Shown: positions 10,400 through 23,332 of the stretch, one piece after another
How positions within the stretch are numbered: the stretch's first letter is position 1
Layout of the letters: every line of letters begins with the position of its first letter
Source of the DNA: Diplonema papillatum
Taxonomy: Eukaryota; Euglenozoa; Diplonemea; Diplonemida; Diplonemidae
Direction: 5' to 3'
Assembly (NCBI GenBank): GCA_030068145.1
Contig: JAPJBO010000114.1
Location: forward strand, 190,001 to 254,000
DNA length: 64,000 nucleotides
Made by a program: the position numbers and the translations under genes
Notes under the pieces: generated by a model
What the model was told of the DNA's origin: nothing
The model's database searches: none
What the model saw: only the letters and a program-made list of their open reading frames with translations

Positions 10400-11252
10400 C
10401 AGCATCGTGTAAGCCGCCGTCAGGCTCAGTGGTGGTTGTTTGCCGCCGACTTCGCCCCCTCGCAAGCAGTGCGCTGCTGGTGGAGAAGAAGTTGTGGTGC
10501 GGCGTTGGTAGACGGCCGGGCTGATGTGCAGCTGCCAATCAATGGCGGGGAGGTGTTGTACGAAGGGTCGTCGTTAGACAACCTTTCACTACGAAGTGCA
10601 GGACCTTGAGGCTGGACTGCCTCCTCACCTCCCAACAAGTTGCCTGTTAAACTCATTGGTGGCTGTTCGCCGCCGATTTCGCGAGCAGAGCGCTGCTGGT
10701 GGAGAAGAAGTCGGAGTGGCGCTGGTACACAGCCGGGCTGATGTGCAGCTGCCAATCAATGGCGGGGAGGTGTTGTACGAAGGGTCGTCGTTATACAACC
10801 TTTCACTACGAAGTGCAGGACCTTGAGGCTGGACTGCTCTCGGTGACCTCCTCACCTTCCAACAGGTTGCCTGTCAGACTCATTGGTGGCTGTTCGCCGC
10901 CGATTTCGCGAGCAGTGCGCTGCTGGTAGGACCATACGGGGGAGGGGTTGTACGAAGGGACGTCGTTTGACAACCTTTCACTACCAAATGCAGGACCTTG
11001 AGGCTGGGCTGCTCTCGGTGATCTCCTCACCTCCCAACAGGCTGCCTGTCATGGCTGTTCGCCGCCGACTTCGCAAACAGAGCGCAGCTGGTGGAGAAGA
11101 AGTCCCGGTAGACGGCCGGGCTGATGTGCAGCTGCCAATCAATGGCGGGGAGGTGTTGTACGAAGGGTCGTCGTTAGACAACCTTTCACTACGAAGTGCA
11201 GGACCTTGAGGCTGGACTGCCTCCTCACCTCCCAACAAGTTGCCTGTTAAAC
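10400..11252 (-). pseudogene. Tandem broken copies of the cyclin 3' end
   Basis: The last part of the neighbouring cyclin gene is repeated about four times in the same orientation. Each unit of about 200 bp joins LSND.PSYNT directly to a segment matching AIDWQLHISPAVYQ...SALLAKSAAN, so about 22 codons of the cyclin box (FYAHAAGVSLGELS and beyond) are missing in every copy. A 600-bp higher-order repeat makes 10508-10765 nearly identical to 11108-11365. The shared deletion shows that one broken copy arose first and was then amplified. None can encode a cyclin. Confidence 0.8.
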
Positions 11253-12068
11253 TCATTGGTGGCTGTTCGCCGCCGATTTCGCGAGCAGAGCGCTGCTGGT
11301 GGAGAAGAAGTCGGAGTGGCGCTGGTACACAGCCGGGCTGATGTGCAGCTGCCAATCAATGGCGGTGAGGAACGCCCGCTCGATGCGGGACAGTTCCCCG
11401 AGGCTCACCCCCGCCGCGTGCGCGTAGAACGTGTTGTACGACGGCACGTCGTTCGACAGTTTTTCCCCGAGCAGCAGCGCGCCGATGAGGACGCGGACGC
11501 AGTTGCCCTCCGTCACAGGGCACCCCGTCACAATCACGAAGCTGTCGAGCAACGCGGAGCAGAGGACGAGCTCTTCGCGGCCGCACCCCGTGACGCCCGC
11601 CCACCTCCGCAGGACCTGGGGTACGGTCGCCTCGACCGGCGAGCCGGCGCCACAGAGCGTTTTGAACACGGAGCACTCGGCCGCTTTGTCGCCGGTCTCC
11701 GCCGACTTCGACCGGGCGCTGACCCTTTCGAGCAGATTGGACACCACCGAGATCGCGTCTTCGACACCCTGCGGCAGCGCGCGGTCTGGTGCGGAGGCAG
11801 TGTGCGCGCGGGTTGATGATAGGCGGTGCAGCACTTCCTCGCACGACGTGTTCGACGCGGCGGTCGCGATGCTGGTGATGCTGTGCTTCCGCGAGCCGCG
11901 GAGGAGCATAAAGTCGTCTGAGTTCACAGGGGCCACCGACACCGGCGAACCCTCCCCGCACGAGTGCGGTGACACCTTATGGCTGCTGCTGCTCCCGCCC
12001 CTCTGGCTTGACCTCTCTAGCAGAGCCTTGATCGCCTGCATCGGCACGACTCCTGAAGGCGGCGTCAT
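11253..12068 (-). CDS. PHO80-type cyclin
   Basis: This 271-residue protein has a Ser-rich N-terminal half with no recognised domain, then a cyclin box from about residue 150. The stretch VLRRWAGVTGCGREELVLCS, the LIGALLLGEKLSNDVPSYNT block and the GVSLGELSRIERAFLTAIDW block are the hallmark of the PHO80/CYC2 group, which in trypanosomes and fungi binds cyclin-dependent kinases. The ATG at 12068 is the first in frame, just downstream of a GA-rich tract and a (GA)n microsatellite. The last 20 or so codons run into a tandem array of broken copies of the same segment, so the true C-terminus could have been altered by that rearrangement. The family call is firm; the specific partner is unknown. 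Confidence 0.85.
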   Translation of the reverse strand: MTPPSGVVPMQAIKALLERSSQRGGSSSSHKVSPHSCGEGSPVSVAPVNSDDFMLLRGSRKHSITSIATAASNTSCEEVLHRLSSTRAHTASAPDRALPQGVEDAISVVSNLLERVSARSKSAETGDKAAECSVFKTLCGAGSPVEATVPQVLRRWAGVTGCGREELVLCSALLDSFVIVTGCPVTEGNCVRVLIGALLLGEKLSNDVPSYNTFYAHAAGVSLGELSRIERAFLTAIDWQLHISPAVYQRHSDFFSTSSALLAKSAANSHQ

Positions 12069-12116
12069 TGGGTCGCGGCTCTTTTTTTTTTTTGTGGTTT
12101 TCTTTTTTCTCTTTTC

Positions 12117-12118
12117 TT

Positions 12119-12182
<64 letters not shown>
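12117..12182. repeat. (CT)n microsatellite upstream of the cyclin
   Basis: About 31 CT dinucleotides lie 50 bp upstream of the cyclin ATG. On the coding strand this is a GA tract in the 5' flank. Confidence 0.95.
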
Positions 12183-15664
<3,482 letters not shown>

Positions 15665-15850
15665 TACACACGCTCGGGCGAATCCAGTTTGCGGAACTTC
15701 TTCTTCGGCGACTTCAGCGGGGCGGCCGCGGGGGAGCGGCGGGGGGAGCGTTGCGGGGCGGCCGCCGGCGAGCGGTGCGGAGACCGCGACGGCCGCCCGC
15801 TTCGCGGCGTTGAGCCCCCAGCGGGCCCTCATCTGGACGAGGAGGAGGAG
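15665..15850 (-). pseudogene. Duplicated internal piece of the G-patch gene
   Basis: This sequence matches 16186-16362 of exon 2 almost exactly (the RSPAAAP..SP-KKK coding stretch). It lies just 3' of the stop codon of the same gene. It is a partial tandem duplication with no start or stop of its own. Confidence 0.85.
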
Positions 15851-15872
15851 GAGACGCTTCGTCGGGGTGCGA

Positions 15873-16760
15873 TCAGGAAGTGGCGTCGGCGTCACGCTTC
15901 CGCTTTTTGTCCTTCTTCGTCGCAACAGCGGGCTCGTCGTCGTTCTGCCGTTTCGCCTTCTTCTCCTTCTTGTCTTTCTTCGCCGCCGGTTCTTCGGCTT
16001 CGGCTGCCTGCTTCTTCTCTTTCTTGTCTTTTTTGGTCTTCTTCGCGGTGGTTTCTTCCACAGCGACGTCTGGTTGAAGCGATGATGCCTTCTTGTCCTT
16101 TTTCTGCTTCTTCTCCTCTTCGTCTTGCTCCGGTTCCGACTTTCGCTGTTTTTTGGCTTTTTTGGCCGGCGGCTCAGCCTCGGCGGGCGAATCCAGTTTG
16201 CGGGACTTCTTCTTCGGCGACTTCAGCGGGGCGGCCGCGGGGGAGCGGCGGGGGGAGCGTTGCGGGGCGGCCGCCGGCGAGCGGTGCGGAGACCGCGACG
16301 GCCGCCGCTTCGCGGCGTTGAGCCCCCAGCGGGCCCTCATCTGGGCGACGAGGAGGGCGCTCGACTGCGCTTCGACGTCGCGGATGCGCGCGATTTTGGC
16401 CTGCGAGTTGGTGTGCCGGGCCAGCTTCCCAAACCGGGCTCCCTTGCACGCAGCAAACAGGTCCGCGTCCGAGACGACCGAAATAGGGCCTCCAGCCCCT
16501 TCATCCGAGGAGGAGGAGTCGCTGTCGTCGGAGGACACTTCGGGGTCCTTTTCGATGTGACCGTCGACCAGCTTCGCGTGGGACGGGAGGAAGTCGTGCT
16601 CCTTTGGCAAGTCGCCCGCCGCCGCCGCCGGCTCGGGCGCCGCCGCTGGAGACGTGCTCGGCGAGACGGCGTCGCGCTTAGCGGCTTTCTTGCCCTTCTT
16701 CTTCTGCTTCGTGCTGCTGTTCACTTTCGCGAGAGCGTCGTCCAGGAGGTGAGCGAATTT
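15873..16760 (-). CDS. G-patch nucleolar protein, exon 2 (C-terminal part)
   Basis: This exon carries 295 codons plus a TGA stop. It begins KFAHLLDDALAKVNSS, then has an acidic Ser/Asp tract (SSDDSDSSSSDEG), then DLFAACKGARFGKLARHTNS. That last block resembles the conserved region after the G-patch in GPATCH4-like proteins (ACxGR..RHG..KLARI). The rest is a long Lys/Glu-rich tail with SPxKKK repeats, as expected for a nucleolar RNA-binding factor. There is no in-frame ATG at the start, and the acceptor GGCAG|AAATTC preceded by CTAAGACCTTCCTCCCATC is a good 3' splice site. I therefore join it to the G-patch exon at 21344-21538; the two together give 360 residues. The join is inferred; the similarity of each half is seen. 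Confidence 0.7.
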   Translation of the reverse strand, partial: KFAHLLDDALAKVNSSTKQKKKGKKAAKRDAVSPSTSPAAAPEPAAAAGDLPKEHDFLPSHAKLVDGHIEKDPEVSSDDSDSSSSDEGAGGPISVVSDADLFAACKGARFGKLARHTNSQAKIARIRDVEAQSSALLVAQMRARWGLNAAKRRPSRSPHRSPAAAPQRSPRRSPAAAPLKSPKKKSRKLDSPAEAEPPAKKAKKQRKSEPEQDEEEKKQKKDKKASSLQPDVAVEETTAKKTKKDKKEKKQAAEAEEPAAKKDKKEKKAKRQNDDEPAVATKKDKKRKRDADATS

Positions 16761-16910
16761 CTGCCGGATGGGAGGAAGGTCTTAGTTGTAGGTTACAGCA
16801 TAAGCGGTAATTTTGGCGGTCTTGATTGGGGGGATTTTTTATGTTGTCGGAACGGCCAGAATCCGAGATTTTGCGATTTTTTGGCTTTTGTCGAATAATG
16901 TTTTCCCCTT

Positions 16911-17340
16911 TTGGCACACGGCTTTCTTGCCCTTCTTCTGCTTCGTGCTGCTGTTCATTTTCGCGCGAGCGTCGTCCAGGAGGTGAGCGAATTTCTGCCG
17001 GATGGGAGGAAGGTCTTAGTTGCAGGTTACAGCATAAGCGGTAATTTTGGCGGTCTTGATTGGGGGGGATCATCTTGGCATTTTTTTATGTTGTCGGAAC
17101 GGCCAGAATCCGAGATTTTGCGATGGTTGGCTTTTGTCGAATAATGTTTTCCCCTTTTGGCACACGGCTTTCTTGCCCTTCTTCTTCTGCTTCGTGCTGC
17201 TGTTTACCTTCGCTCCTGCGGCCGACGGATGGGAGGTGGTCGAGGTGGGGGGGATTGCGAGAATGTCTGCTTCGTGCTGCTGTTCACTTCCGCGAGAGCG
17301 TCGTCCAGGAGGTGAGCGAACTTGCGCCGGATTGGAGGGG
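16911..17340 (-). pseudogene. Tandem extra copies of exon 2 start and its 3' splice site
   Basis: The roughly 230 bp that span the branch region, acceptor and first 30 codons of exon 2 are repeated upstream of it. One copy at about 16911-17090 keeps CAACTAAGACC..CCGGCAG|AAATTC and reads KFAHLLDDARAKMNSSTKQK. A further broken copy lies at 17162-17340, where the acceptor reads CCGGCGC and is lost. The first copy could act as a decoy or alternative acceptor. Confidence 0.75.
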
Positions 17341-17371
17341 TCGTTATCATTGGTGCTGGTTTTGAGGAACA

Positions 17372-18436
17372 GGGGTTTTTTGTGTTTCCGACGATCCCGA
17401 ATGGACGTACAGATTGGTGTCTTTCGACCTTTTGTATGCTTGTGGAGTTCAGCTTAGTGCGTGCTTGTGGTGATCGGTGGGGTTCCCAAAAGAAATGTTT
17501 TGTGTTATCGTATCTTCGAGCTAGACTTGATCTCGTGCATTAGCCAAGTGGCCCATTCTGTTGTTTTTCCGCTGGGCTCCTGATAGCGGACTCGCGCGCA
17601 AACGGACAGTATGACTGCAGTGTTGCGGGCCGCAAATTCATCCAACATTGCCTGTAGGTTACCTCACTCTGTCCAAAGATGCGCGTGAGGTTGGCTTCGG
17701 GTCCGTAGCATAGAATATGTCGTTCGTCGCCAGCCGTCAGGACATGATCTGCACTTCCTCGGTGGTAGCAGCCTTCTACGGCGCACTCGTTGCGGGTTTT
17801 GAACGGCATGATGGCTCTACGGGTGAGTGCTTGGAGGAGGTCCGTAGCTCCATGCAGGTTCCGCAGCGCCCGCAGGGCTTGTGCGCTGAGGCAGCGAGGT
17901 GGTACATCGGAAGATAGTCGCTTACGGACCGCGGTGTCGCGACTGTCGGTACGGTTTCTCCTCACGAAGAGTCCGTTTTCTTCGAGTTGCACCAGGTCAC
18001 CATTGTCGTCTTCGGTATCGTCTTCTTGCCACCGTTGGTACAGTCTGGCAACGTTGGCCTTGCGGTAGCACCATTCTACGTTGGATGTGCCGCTGTTTTC
18101 GTAAGCGGCGTTTGCTGCGGCGTCTGCTGCGTTGATGTCGTCATTGTCGCTGTGTCCCCTGCCCCACTGCACATCTGGGAGGGTGCACAGCACCATGGCG
18201 ACCGGGTCTCCTTTGCGGGGGCTCCTTAACCGGGCGATGGCGCTCATGCTGTCGCTTCGCGGCTTGGCCATCGCGTGGGGCTTGACTTCCTTCACAGCAG
18301 TCGCTAGAACCATCATCGCACACAGTTCTGCTTGTGTGCTCGAGCTGATCCTCCCATGGATCTTCGCCCCGTAGGCCTTGTCGTTGACGCAAATTCCGAC
18401 AGCGTCTCTGCCTTCCTTTTTTTTTTTTTTTTTGCG
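17372..18436 (-). pseudogene. 5'-truncated LINE fragment: RNase H, zinc motif and 3' UTR
   Basis: Reading starts without ATG at 18418 and gives GICVNDKAYGAKI..SSTQAELCAMMV, then DSMSAIARLRS, then HSDNDDINAADAAA: the RNase H residues E, D and D of the LINE family at 53871-57851. A C-x4-C-x7-H-x8-H motif follows (CAVEGCYHRGSADHVLTA..). A frameshift near 17570 moves the true end into another frame (EWATWLMHEIKSSSKIR, stop about 17504). The 3' UTR still matches the complete element down to about 17372 (GACACCAA.CTG.TCGTCC..CGGGATCG). The 5' break abuts an A18 run. It sits in sense inside the putative G-patch intron. Confidence 0.8.
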
Positions 18437-21040
18437 GTGGGGTCCAGTGCAGGCTCGACCGCTCGACCGGTCAAGTCACTTTCCGAAAAAAACTTTTTTT
18501 TTTTTTGGACAGGAATTTGCCACAACTTTTTTTTGCACTGGTGAATACAGGTCAAAATCCATCCTATGCCAGAAAAAAAATTCCCACGCTACGCGTGGGA
18601 AAACAACATGTGGTGTTTTAGAGTAAATGTTCGCTTGAAACTCTGGGTTTTAGCTGAAACGGGCAGTCTCACAAAGCTAGTACACTGTCGTGCTTCAGTA
18701 GTAGGACGGCTTAATACGACTTTTCTAATAGCTTCGCTTGTGAATCATTAGTGCCATGAACAGGTCGACAACCCAGGTTCTCTGTCACATCGTCCATCAT
18801 ACAAAAGATGGGCCCAGAGTGACGAGTCGAGAGCAATAATTTTTTTTTTTTTGTCAATTCGACCAGCCGGTGACTGCACTGGTGGGGTCTGCTTGTGCTG
18901 CCTCCATTATTTTACACTCGTTCTCTTCTCTGCTCACTACTGTACGTCCTCTTTCACTCCTTTACACGCTTTGGCTGGACAAAAAATACTCCTACGACCG
19001 ACGGATGGGAGGGGGAATGGATGTGTGTTCAACACCGCACTGGTCCCGTCTACGCCGGACGAGACTGTTCCGTGTGTCAAGAAACTAGTGCCCCCGAGTG
19101 GGGGAAAATCTTAGTTTAATGTTTAGGCAGAGCACTGCCTCTCATGCATGGTTGATGCTAGCATCAAGTCTTCTTCGAGGAAGATGTTGTCTAGGAAAGG
19201 GATGCAAAATAGAAAGAGGTAAAAAGGGGTAAAAAGGGGAGTGTACGGCTCCCAAAGTGGCGCGGTGTTGTGTGCACCTCGTTCTTCGTCTCATGTTTCG
19301 CTCTTGAACGCAGACCAATCCAAAGTCAGAGCTCATCAGTAGATCCTTTGGACGGGGACTTTCGGTCCTGTTCAGGTGCTATCACAACTTTCTGGTTCCA
19401 ATGTATATATCGCATCCTTCCTTCGTCAAATTAAAAAACATAGTATGGCCGGTGGTGTGATCCACCCTGGAGTTTTTCCGGGTTTGTGCCGGGTTTGTGC
19501 CGGGTTTGTACCGGGGGGGGGGTCCGGGTTTTTTATTTTTGTCTCCCCAGCACCCGCTAGCACCCTTGGTCGTGGAGATTTCAGGCTTCGCGGTGGATTT
19601 TGCCACGTTTCATGATCGTCTGGTGCTCGTGGGGGTTTGTCCCGCACTTTGCGGTCCCTCGCCCTTCTGTCATAATCAGCCTACGGGCTTCGGTATCGTG
19701 TATATTTTGTCGGTTTGAGGCCCCTTCCGTAGCTTGGAAAACGGAAAGAGAAGCAAGCATCTCCATCGATTCAGAACGAGGGACAGAAGTTCCCACGCTC
19801 AACCCGCTCGGCTGTGCCATCGGAACAGAAGTCGGCAACAAGCGGTTCGGACGGGCGGGTTCCCCGCCCATCAAGTACAACCGGTTTTCCCTCTCGCCTG
19901 ATGGCCTGAGCAGACTGCTACCTTTGGTTCTGCATCCTTTCAAACTGTGGCTGACCAAGCCGCTGTTTGAGCTCTGCAGGGGTTTCGATGCACTCCAAAA
20001 TGCGGGTACCAACAACCCCGGCAGCTGGGAGGAATGGCTACCGAGCATGGGTGCGTGGCGTTCGTGGACGCGCAACTGCATGCAAACAAGCGTCACGCAA
20101 TTAGCAGAGACAGGTCACCACTCGTTCTGCAGTGGAGTTAGCATTAGCTCAATGTGTCGGGAGCAGTAGTTGTCGACTGAAAAGTACCGCGGATGCAGAA
20201 CATCGATGCAGACGATGATGCCGCAAATGCAGCTTTCTGCGAGCAGGCAAGATGGCAAGCGAGAGAGCGTGCCGTACCCCAGGCAGGTCGCTCGAAAACG
20301 GCGACCCGAAATGGAAAATTCACCCCCAGGAACAATACCCAGCGGACTGGAAGCGCAGGCAGGCCCGGATGGAAGCATGAGGTGAAGCAGATGGGACAGA
20401 GGAGCGGAAAAACGGGGCCGCACCAGTGGCAGACCCGGACGTTGGGGTTAAACAATCGAAGAAGAAGTGTAAAGACGAGGAAACACCGACTCGGGCACAC
20501 CGGCCGAGAACAGCCAATCATGGAACCCAGGCTACGGCGCGGTGGTGAAGTAACGAAGCTCGCTCGCTAGCATCCGGCAAGAGCCAGCATGACACATGAA
20601 TTTGGAATTGATGCTTCATTTGGAAACAGCGAGGGCAGAGGGTTAATCTGCTTGTACTAGGCTCCTCGGTTCCCGTAGTATCGGGGGAGTTTGAGGCAAT
20701 TGCTGGCTGGTGGTCGGTTGTAGTCCGTTGCGTCAAGCACAACCGGGCTTGCCCTCTGGAGGCTTTGGAAAATAGTGGTTCCTGTCTGTCAGAGATGTGC
20801 ATTCAGCGCTGCAATGGCAAAGCATTCCAGGTACCGGTGGACCTACATATTAATTGGTGTTGGTTTTTACTCGACAGGACCGTGGTGCCGTCGGTTTAGC
20901 TTGATTGCAGCGATCACCTGCCATAACCTGAAGGGGTAGTGCAAAATAAAAAATCGGACCTTGAGTTTTTCCGGGTTTGTGCCGGGTTTGTGCCGGGTTT
21001 GCACCGGGCATATGGATCACACCAATGGCGCTTTCTTTTG
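18437..21040. other. No gene recognised; dispersed repeats
   Basis: Seen here: a TTCCCACGCTACGCGTGGGAA hairpin at about 18580-18600, shared with about 51372-51392; family A pieces at 19016-19075; a GAAAATCTTAGTTTAATGTT repeat at about 19105, shared with 25280 and reversed near 41080; and the half elements with GGTGTGATCCA ends at 19456 and 21027. The peptide RAVPQAGRSKTATRNGKF read at about 20265-20325 resembles RAVPQAALRKAATLNGRF on the minus strand at 24090-24150, so both may be remnants of one coding element that I cannot name. Confidence 0.45.
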
Positions 21041-21145
21041 TTTGTGCGCACTAGCGGAACTCACCTGCTTTGGTAAGTTTCATGTAGTACGCTGCCAGCT
21101 ACTAATTCTTAGTACCAACAATGCATTGTTAACACAAAAAAGGGG
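21041..21145. repeat. Dispersed repeat R, copy 2
   Basis: Nearly identical to 2828-2935, from TTTGTTTG.GCGCACTAGCGG to the end AATGCATTGTTAACAC. Confidence 0.85.
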
Positions 21146-21343
21146 GTTCTGGTTTGGGTTGTGGCTCGTAACCAACCGCCACGGGGCACTGCTTCCACTG
21201 AGTGAAAGTGGCTATACCTTGTCAAGGAAAACGATGGAACCGTTCGAAACGAACTTTCCGTGGGGGAAAATGTTTCTTGGGTTTGAAGAGCGCGTGGTGC
21301 CTGCACCACTGGGGAGGGAAAAGAATGTGGGGTCAAAGGGTAC

Positions 21344-21538
21344 CTTGACGTCTTTTTCTTTGAACGCGGCTTTGTCCGCGCCGAGCCCGTAACCGTCTTG
21401 CTTCTTGTGCACGCGTATATATGTGCTGGCCCCTTGCAGGTCCTTGCCGACGCCGGCACCCTCTTTCCAGCCATACTTTCCGAGCAATGCCGCAGGATCG
21501 AACCTTTTCTTTGCAGCCTTCTCTTCAGCTTCGGGCAT
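21344..21538 (-). CDS. G-patch nucleolar protein, exon 1 (G-patch domain)
   Basis: The ATG at 21538 opens MPEAEEKAAKKRFDPAALLG, then KYGWKEGAGVGKDLQGAS and KKQDGYGLGADKAAF. This is a complete G-patch (GxxxGWxxGxGLG pattern) followed by the basic segment usual in GPATCH4-like proteins, which bind RNA and helicases in the nucleolus. The frame remains open past 21344 to a stop at 21212, but the residues after DVK (VPFDPTFFSLPSGAG..) look unlike the family and correspond to a GT start followed by pyrimidine-rich sequence. I therefore end the exon at the GTCAAG|GTACCC donor. A CAG 20 bp upstream of the ATG could serve as the spliced-leader acceptor. Confidence 0.75.
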
Positions 21539-21644
21539 TTTGTGTTCTTTGTTTTGTGTTTCTGGCTACTCGCTCAGTCAGTTGCCTGTGACGACATTAT
21601 TTTGATGTTCGACGTTTTAGGTTACGGTGTAGTGTATGCACACA

Positions 21645-22009
21645 CCACCACAGACGGGACGTTTTAGGTAACGGTGCAGTGTTTACATACACGTAGTGGT
21701 TCCACAGACGGGACGTTTTAGGTAACGGTGTAGTGTTTATATACACGTAGTGGTCCACAGACGGGACGTTTTAGGTAACGGTGTAGTGTTTATATACACG
21801 TAGTGGTCCACAGACGGGACGTTTTAGGTAACGGTGTAGTGTTTATATACACGTAGTGGTCCACAGACGGGACGTTTTAGGTAACGGTGTAGTGTTTATA
21901 TACACGTAGTGGTCCACAGACGGGACGTTTTAGGTAACGGTGTAGTGTTTATATACACGTAGTGGTCCACAGACGGGACGTTTTAGGTAACGGTGTAGTG
22001 TTTATATAC
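21645..22009. repeat. 53-bp tandem satellite, about 7 units
   Basis: The unit contains CCACAGACGGGACGTTTTAG, GTAACGGTGTAGTG and TTTATATACACGTAGTGGT and repeats every 53 bp. One more unit continues at 23274-23327 after an inserted element, and reversed units occur at about 23825-23931 and 24704-24740. Confidence 0.95.
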
Positions 22010-22421
22010 CACTCATTCCACGAAAAAGTGTCACAGATTTCGGCTTTTTTCGGATTTCTGCCGAAAATTTCCATCTGCAGGTCCGAAAATGGTCGGTTTC
22101 GAGATTTTGAGGACACGTTTGAATCCGTTGAGGACAGGGCTTTCCGAATATCTGGTCGGATAAAAATTTTGACCGACCCCCCCCCCCATAAATTGAGGCC
22201 GGGTCTCCAAAAAATGGGGTCTGAAAATCGACTTTTTTTTTTCTAGGCATGCAGGAACAAGTCAGATTTGACTCGCCACAGAATTCTACGGGGGTGCCGA
22301 TACGGTCCCGTGACAGAACTACGCGATTCCTCAAAAATTTGGCGGAAAATCCCAAAATTGTGCCTCCTCCTGCCGGATAGGACGAAATTTTTTTCTTTCG
22401 AGAAAAAAAAAAAACACCCAA

Positions 22422-22485
22422 AGCGGGACTCGAACCGGCGACCAAAAGAGTCATTGGTGAGTGCACTGACGGCTACGCTACTTGT
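22422..22485 (-). pseudogene. tRNA-like segment (A and B boxes)
   Basis: The minus strand has TAGCGTAGCCG (A-box like) and, 40 nt on, a perfect B box GGTTCGAGTCC. The D-stem can pair, but the T-stem has a mismatch and the acceptor strands do not pair. This is a tRNA-derived sequence and not a working tRNA. Confidence 0.5.
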
Positions 22486-22691
22486 GCCAAAATTTCGATC
22501 TGTTCTGTTCTGTTCTGTCTGGCGGAACTTTTACTGCAGCCTGGGCGAGGCTAGACGGCCTAGTCCTGCAGGTAGTACAGGGGTTCATTGTACCCGCTGT
22601 TTACTCCGTTGTTTGTTTGGTCCTACCTCCAAGGAATCGAAGCTAGGGCTTGCTTCCGGGAGCTTATCCCCGAACGCCTGGAAAGTCTCTC

Positions 22692-22765
22692 TGGTGGGAT
22701 TCGAACCGTCGTTGTTCACCTCATAGAGGTAATTTGGTCCCTCGTCCTACCGACTCAGCCAGGTG
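22692..22765 (-). pseudogene. tRNA-like segment (A and B boxes)
   Basis: The minus strand reads TGGCTGAGTCGG (A box) and then GGTTCGAATCC (B box). Stem pairing is poor, so it is not a functional tRNA. Confidence 0.5.
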
Positions 22766-22984
22766 TACCCCTAATTCGATAGTATTTTTCTCTTATTCCC
22801 TCGCAAACCACCAAAATGGTCGCTGGTTCGATTCCTCGCGGCGTCGAGCGTTTTGGAGCTCGTAGTGCGTGTTCTGCTTACAGTGGTGGTGTAGCGGGGG
22901 TCAAACCGCAGACTTCCTGACGGGGCACGCGAACCACCGGAAGGATGATTCAAATAGCGAAAATGAAATCGCCCGCGTTTTTTT

Positions 22985-23055
22985 CGCCCGTGGTCTAACG
23001 GGTAGCACGCCCACTTGTGGTTCTGGGGGTGCTTGGTTCGATTCCTGCGAGGAGT
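22985..23055 (+). pseudogene. tRNA-like segment (A and B boxes)
   Basis: GTGGTCTAACGGGTAGCAC resembles the D-arm of Glu/Gly-type tRNAs and GGTTCGATTCC is a good B box. The acceptor and T-stem do not pair properly. A lone B box (GGTTCGATTCC) also occurs at about 22826. Confidence 0.5.
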
Positions 23056-23332
23056 GTTTTTTTTGAGGACCAAAAATCGGCCCAAAAACGTCTAAAGTGC
23101 CATCTGGGGGTCAGATTTTTGGCTATATCGAGTTCCAAAAAGGTGCCGATACTTGCCGTGGATAGCTCTTTCCATCCCAAAAAAAATTTCCGAATTTTGC
23201 TCAAAATTTGACCTGAACATGTCGGATATGAGGAAGCAAAATCTGTGACACGTTTTCGTGGAATGAGTGATACACGTAGTGGTCCACAGACGGGACGTTT
23301 TAGGTAACGGTGTAGTGTTTCTACACGTAACC

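Larger units (their letters stand above)
16761..21343 (-). other. Putative 4.6-kb intron of the G-patch gene
   Basis: The donor on the minus strand is GTCAAG|GTACCC and the acceptor is ATCCGGCAG|AAATTC. Joining them keeps frame (phase 0) and gives DVK-KFAHLLDDALAKV. A CTAAG branch-like site and a pyrimidine tract precede the acceptor. The interval contains a LINE 3' fragment (17372-18436), extra copies of the acceptor and exon start (16911-17340), repeat R and other dispersed repeats. If the gene is dead, this is simply an insertion that split it. A transcript crossing the junction would decide. Confidence 0.55.
22010..23269. mobile_element. 1260-bp inverted-repeat element inserted in the 53-bp satellite
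   Basis: The left end CACTCATTCCACGAAAA and about 14 further bases are repeated inverted at the right end, with one mismatch in 31. The 4-bp sequence ATAC flanks both sides (22006-22009 and 23270-23273), and removing the element plus one ATAC restores the satellite unit exactly. There is no long open frame. Three tRNA-like segments lie inside, so this is a non-autonomous element that has captured pol III-type sequences or is built from them. Confidence 0.85.

Noticed and set aside
15689-16898. Long plus-strand frames over the G-patch exon
   Set aside because: They are Phe/Arg-rich shadows of a Lys/Glu-rich coding exon on the other strand.
19456-21027. One 1.57-kb element bounded by GGTGTGATCCA and TGGATCACACC
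   Set aside because: The internal CCGGGTTTGTG blocks next to each end are direct, not inverted, so these are more likely two half-copies of an element of about 75 bp than the ends of one large element.
22422-23055. Functional tRNA genes
   Set aside because: A and B boxes are good, but the acceptor and T-stems do not pair in any of the three segments and no clear anticodon arm forms.
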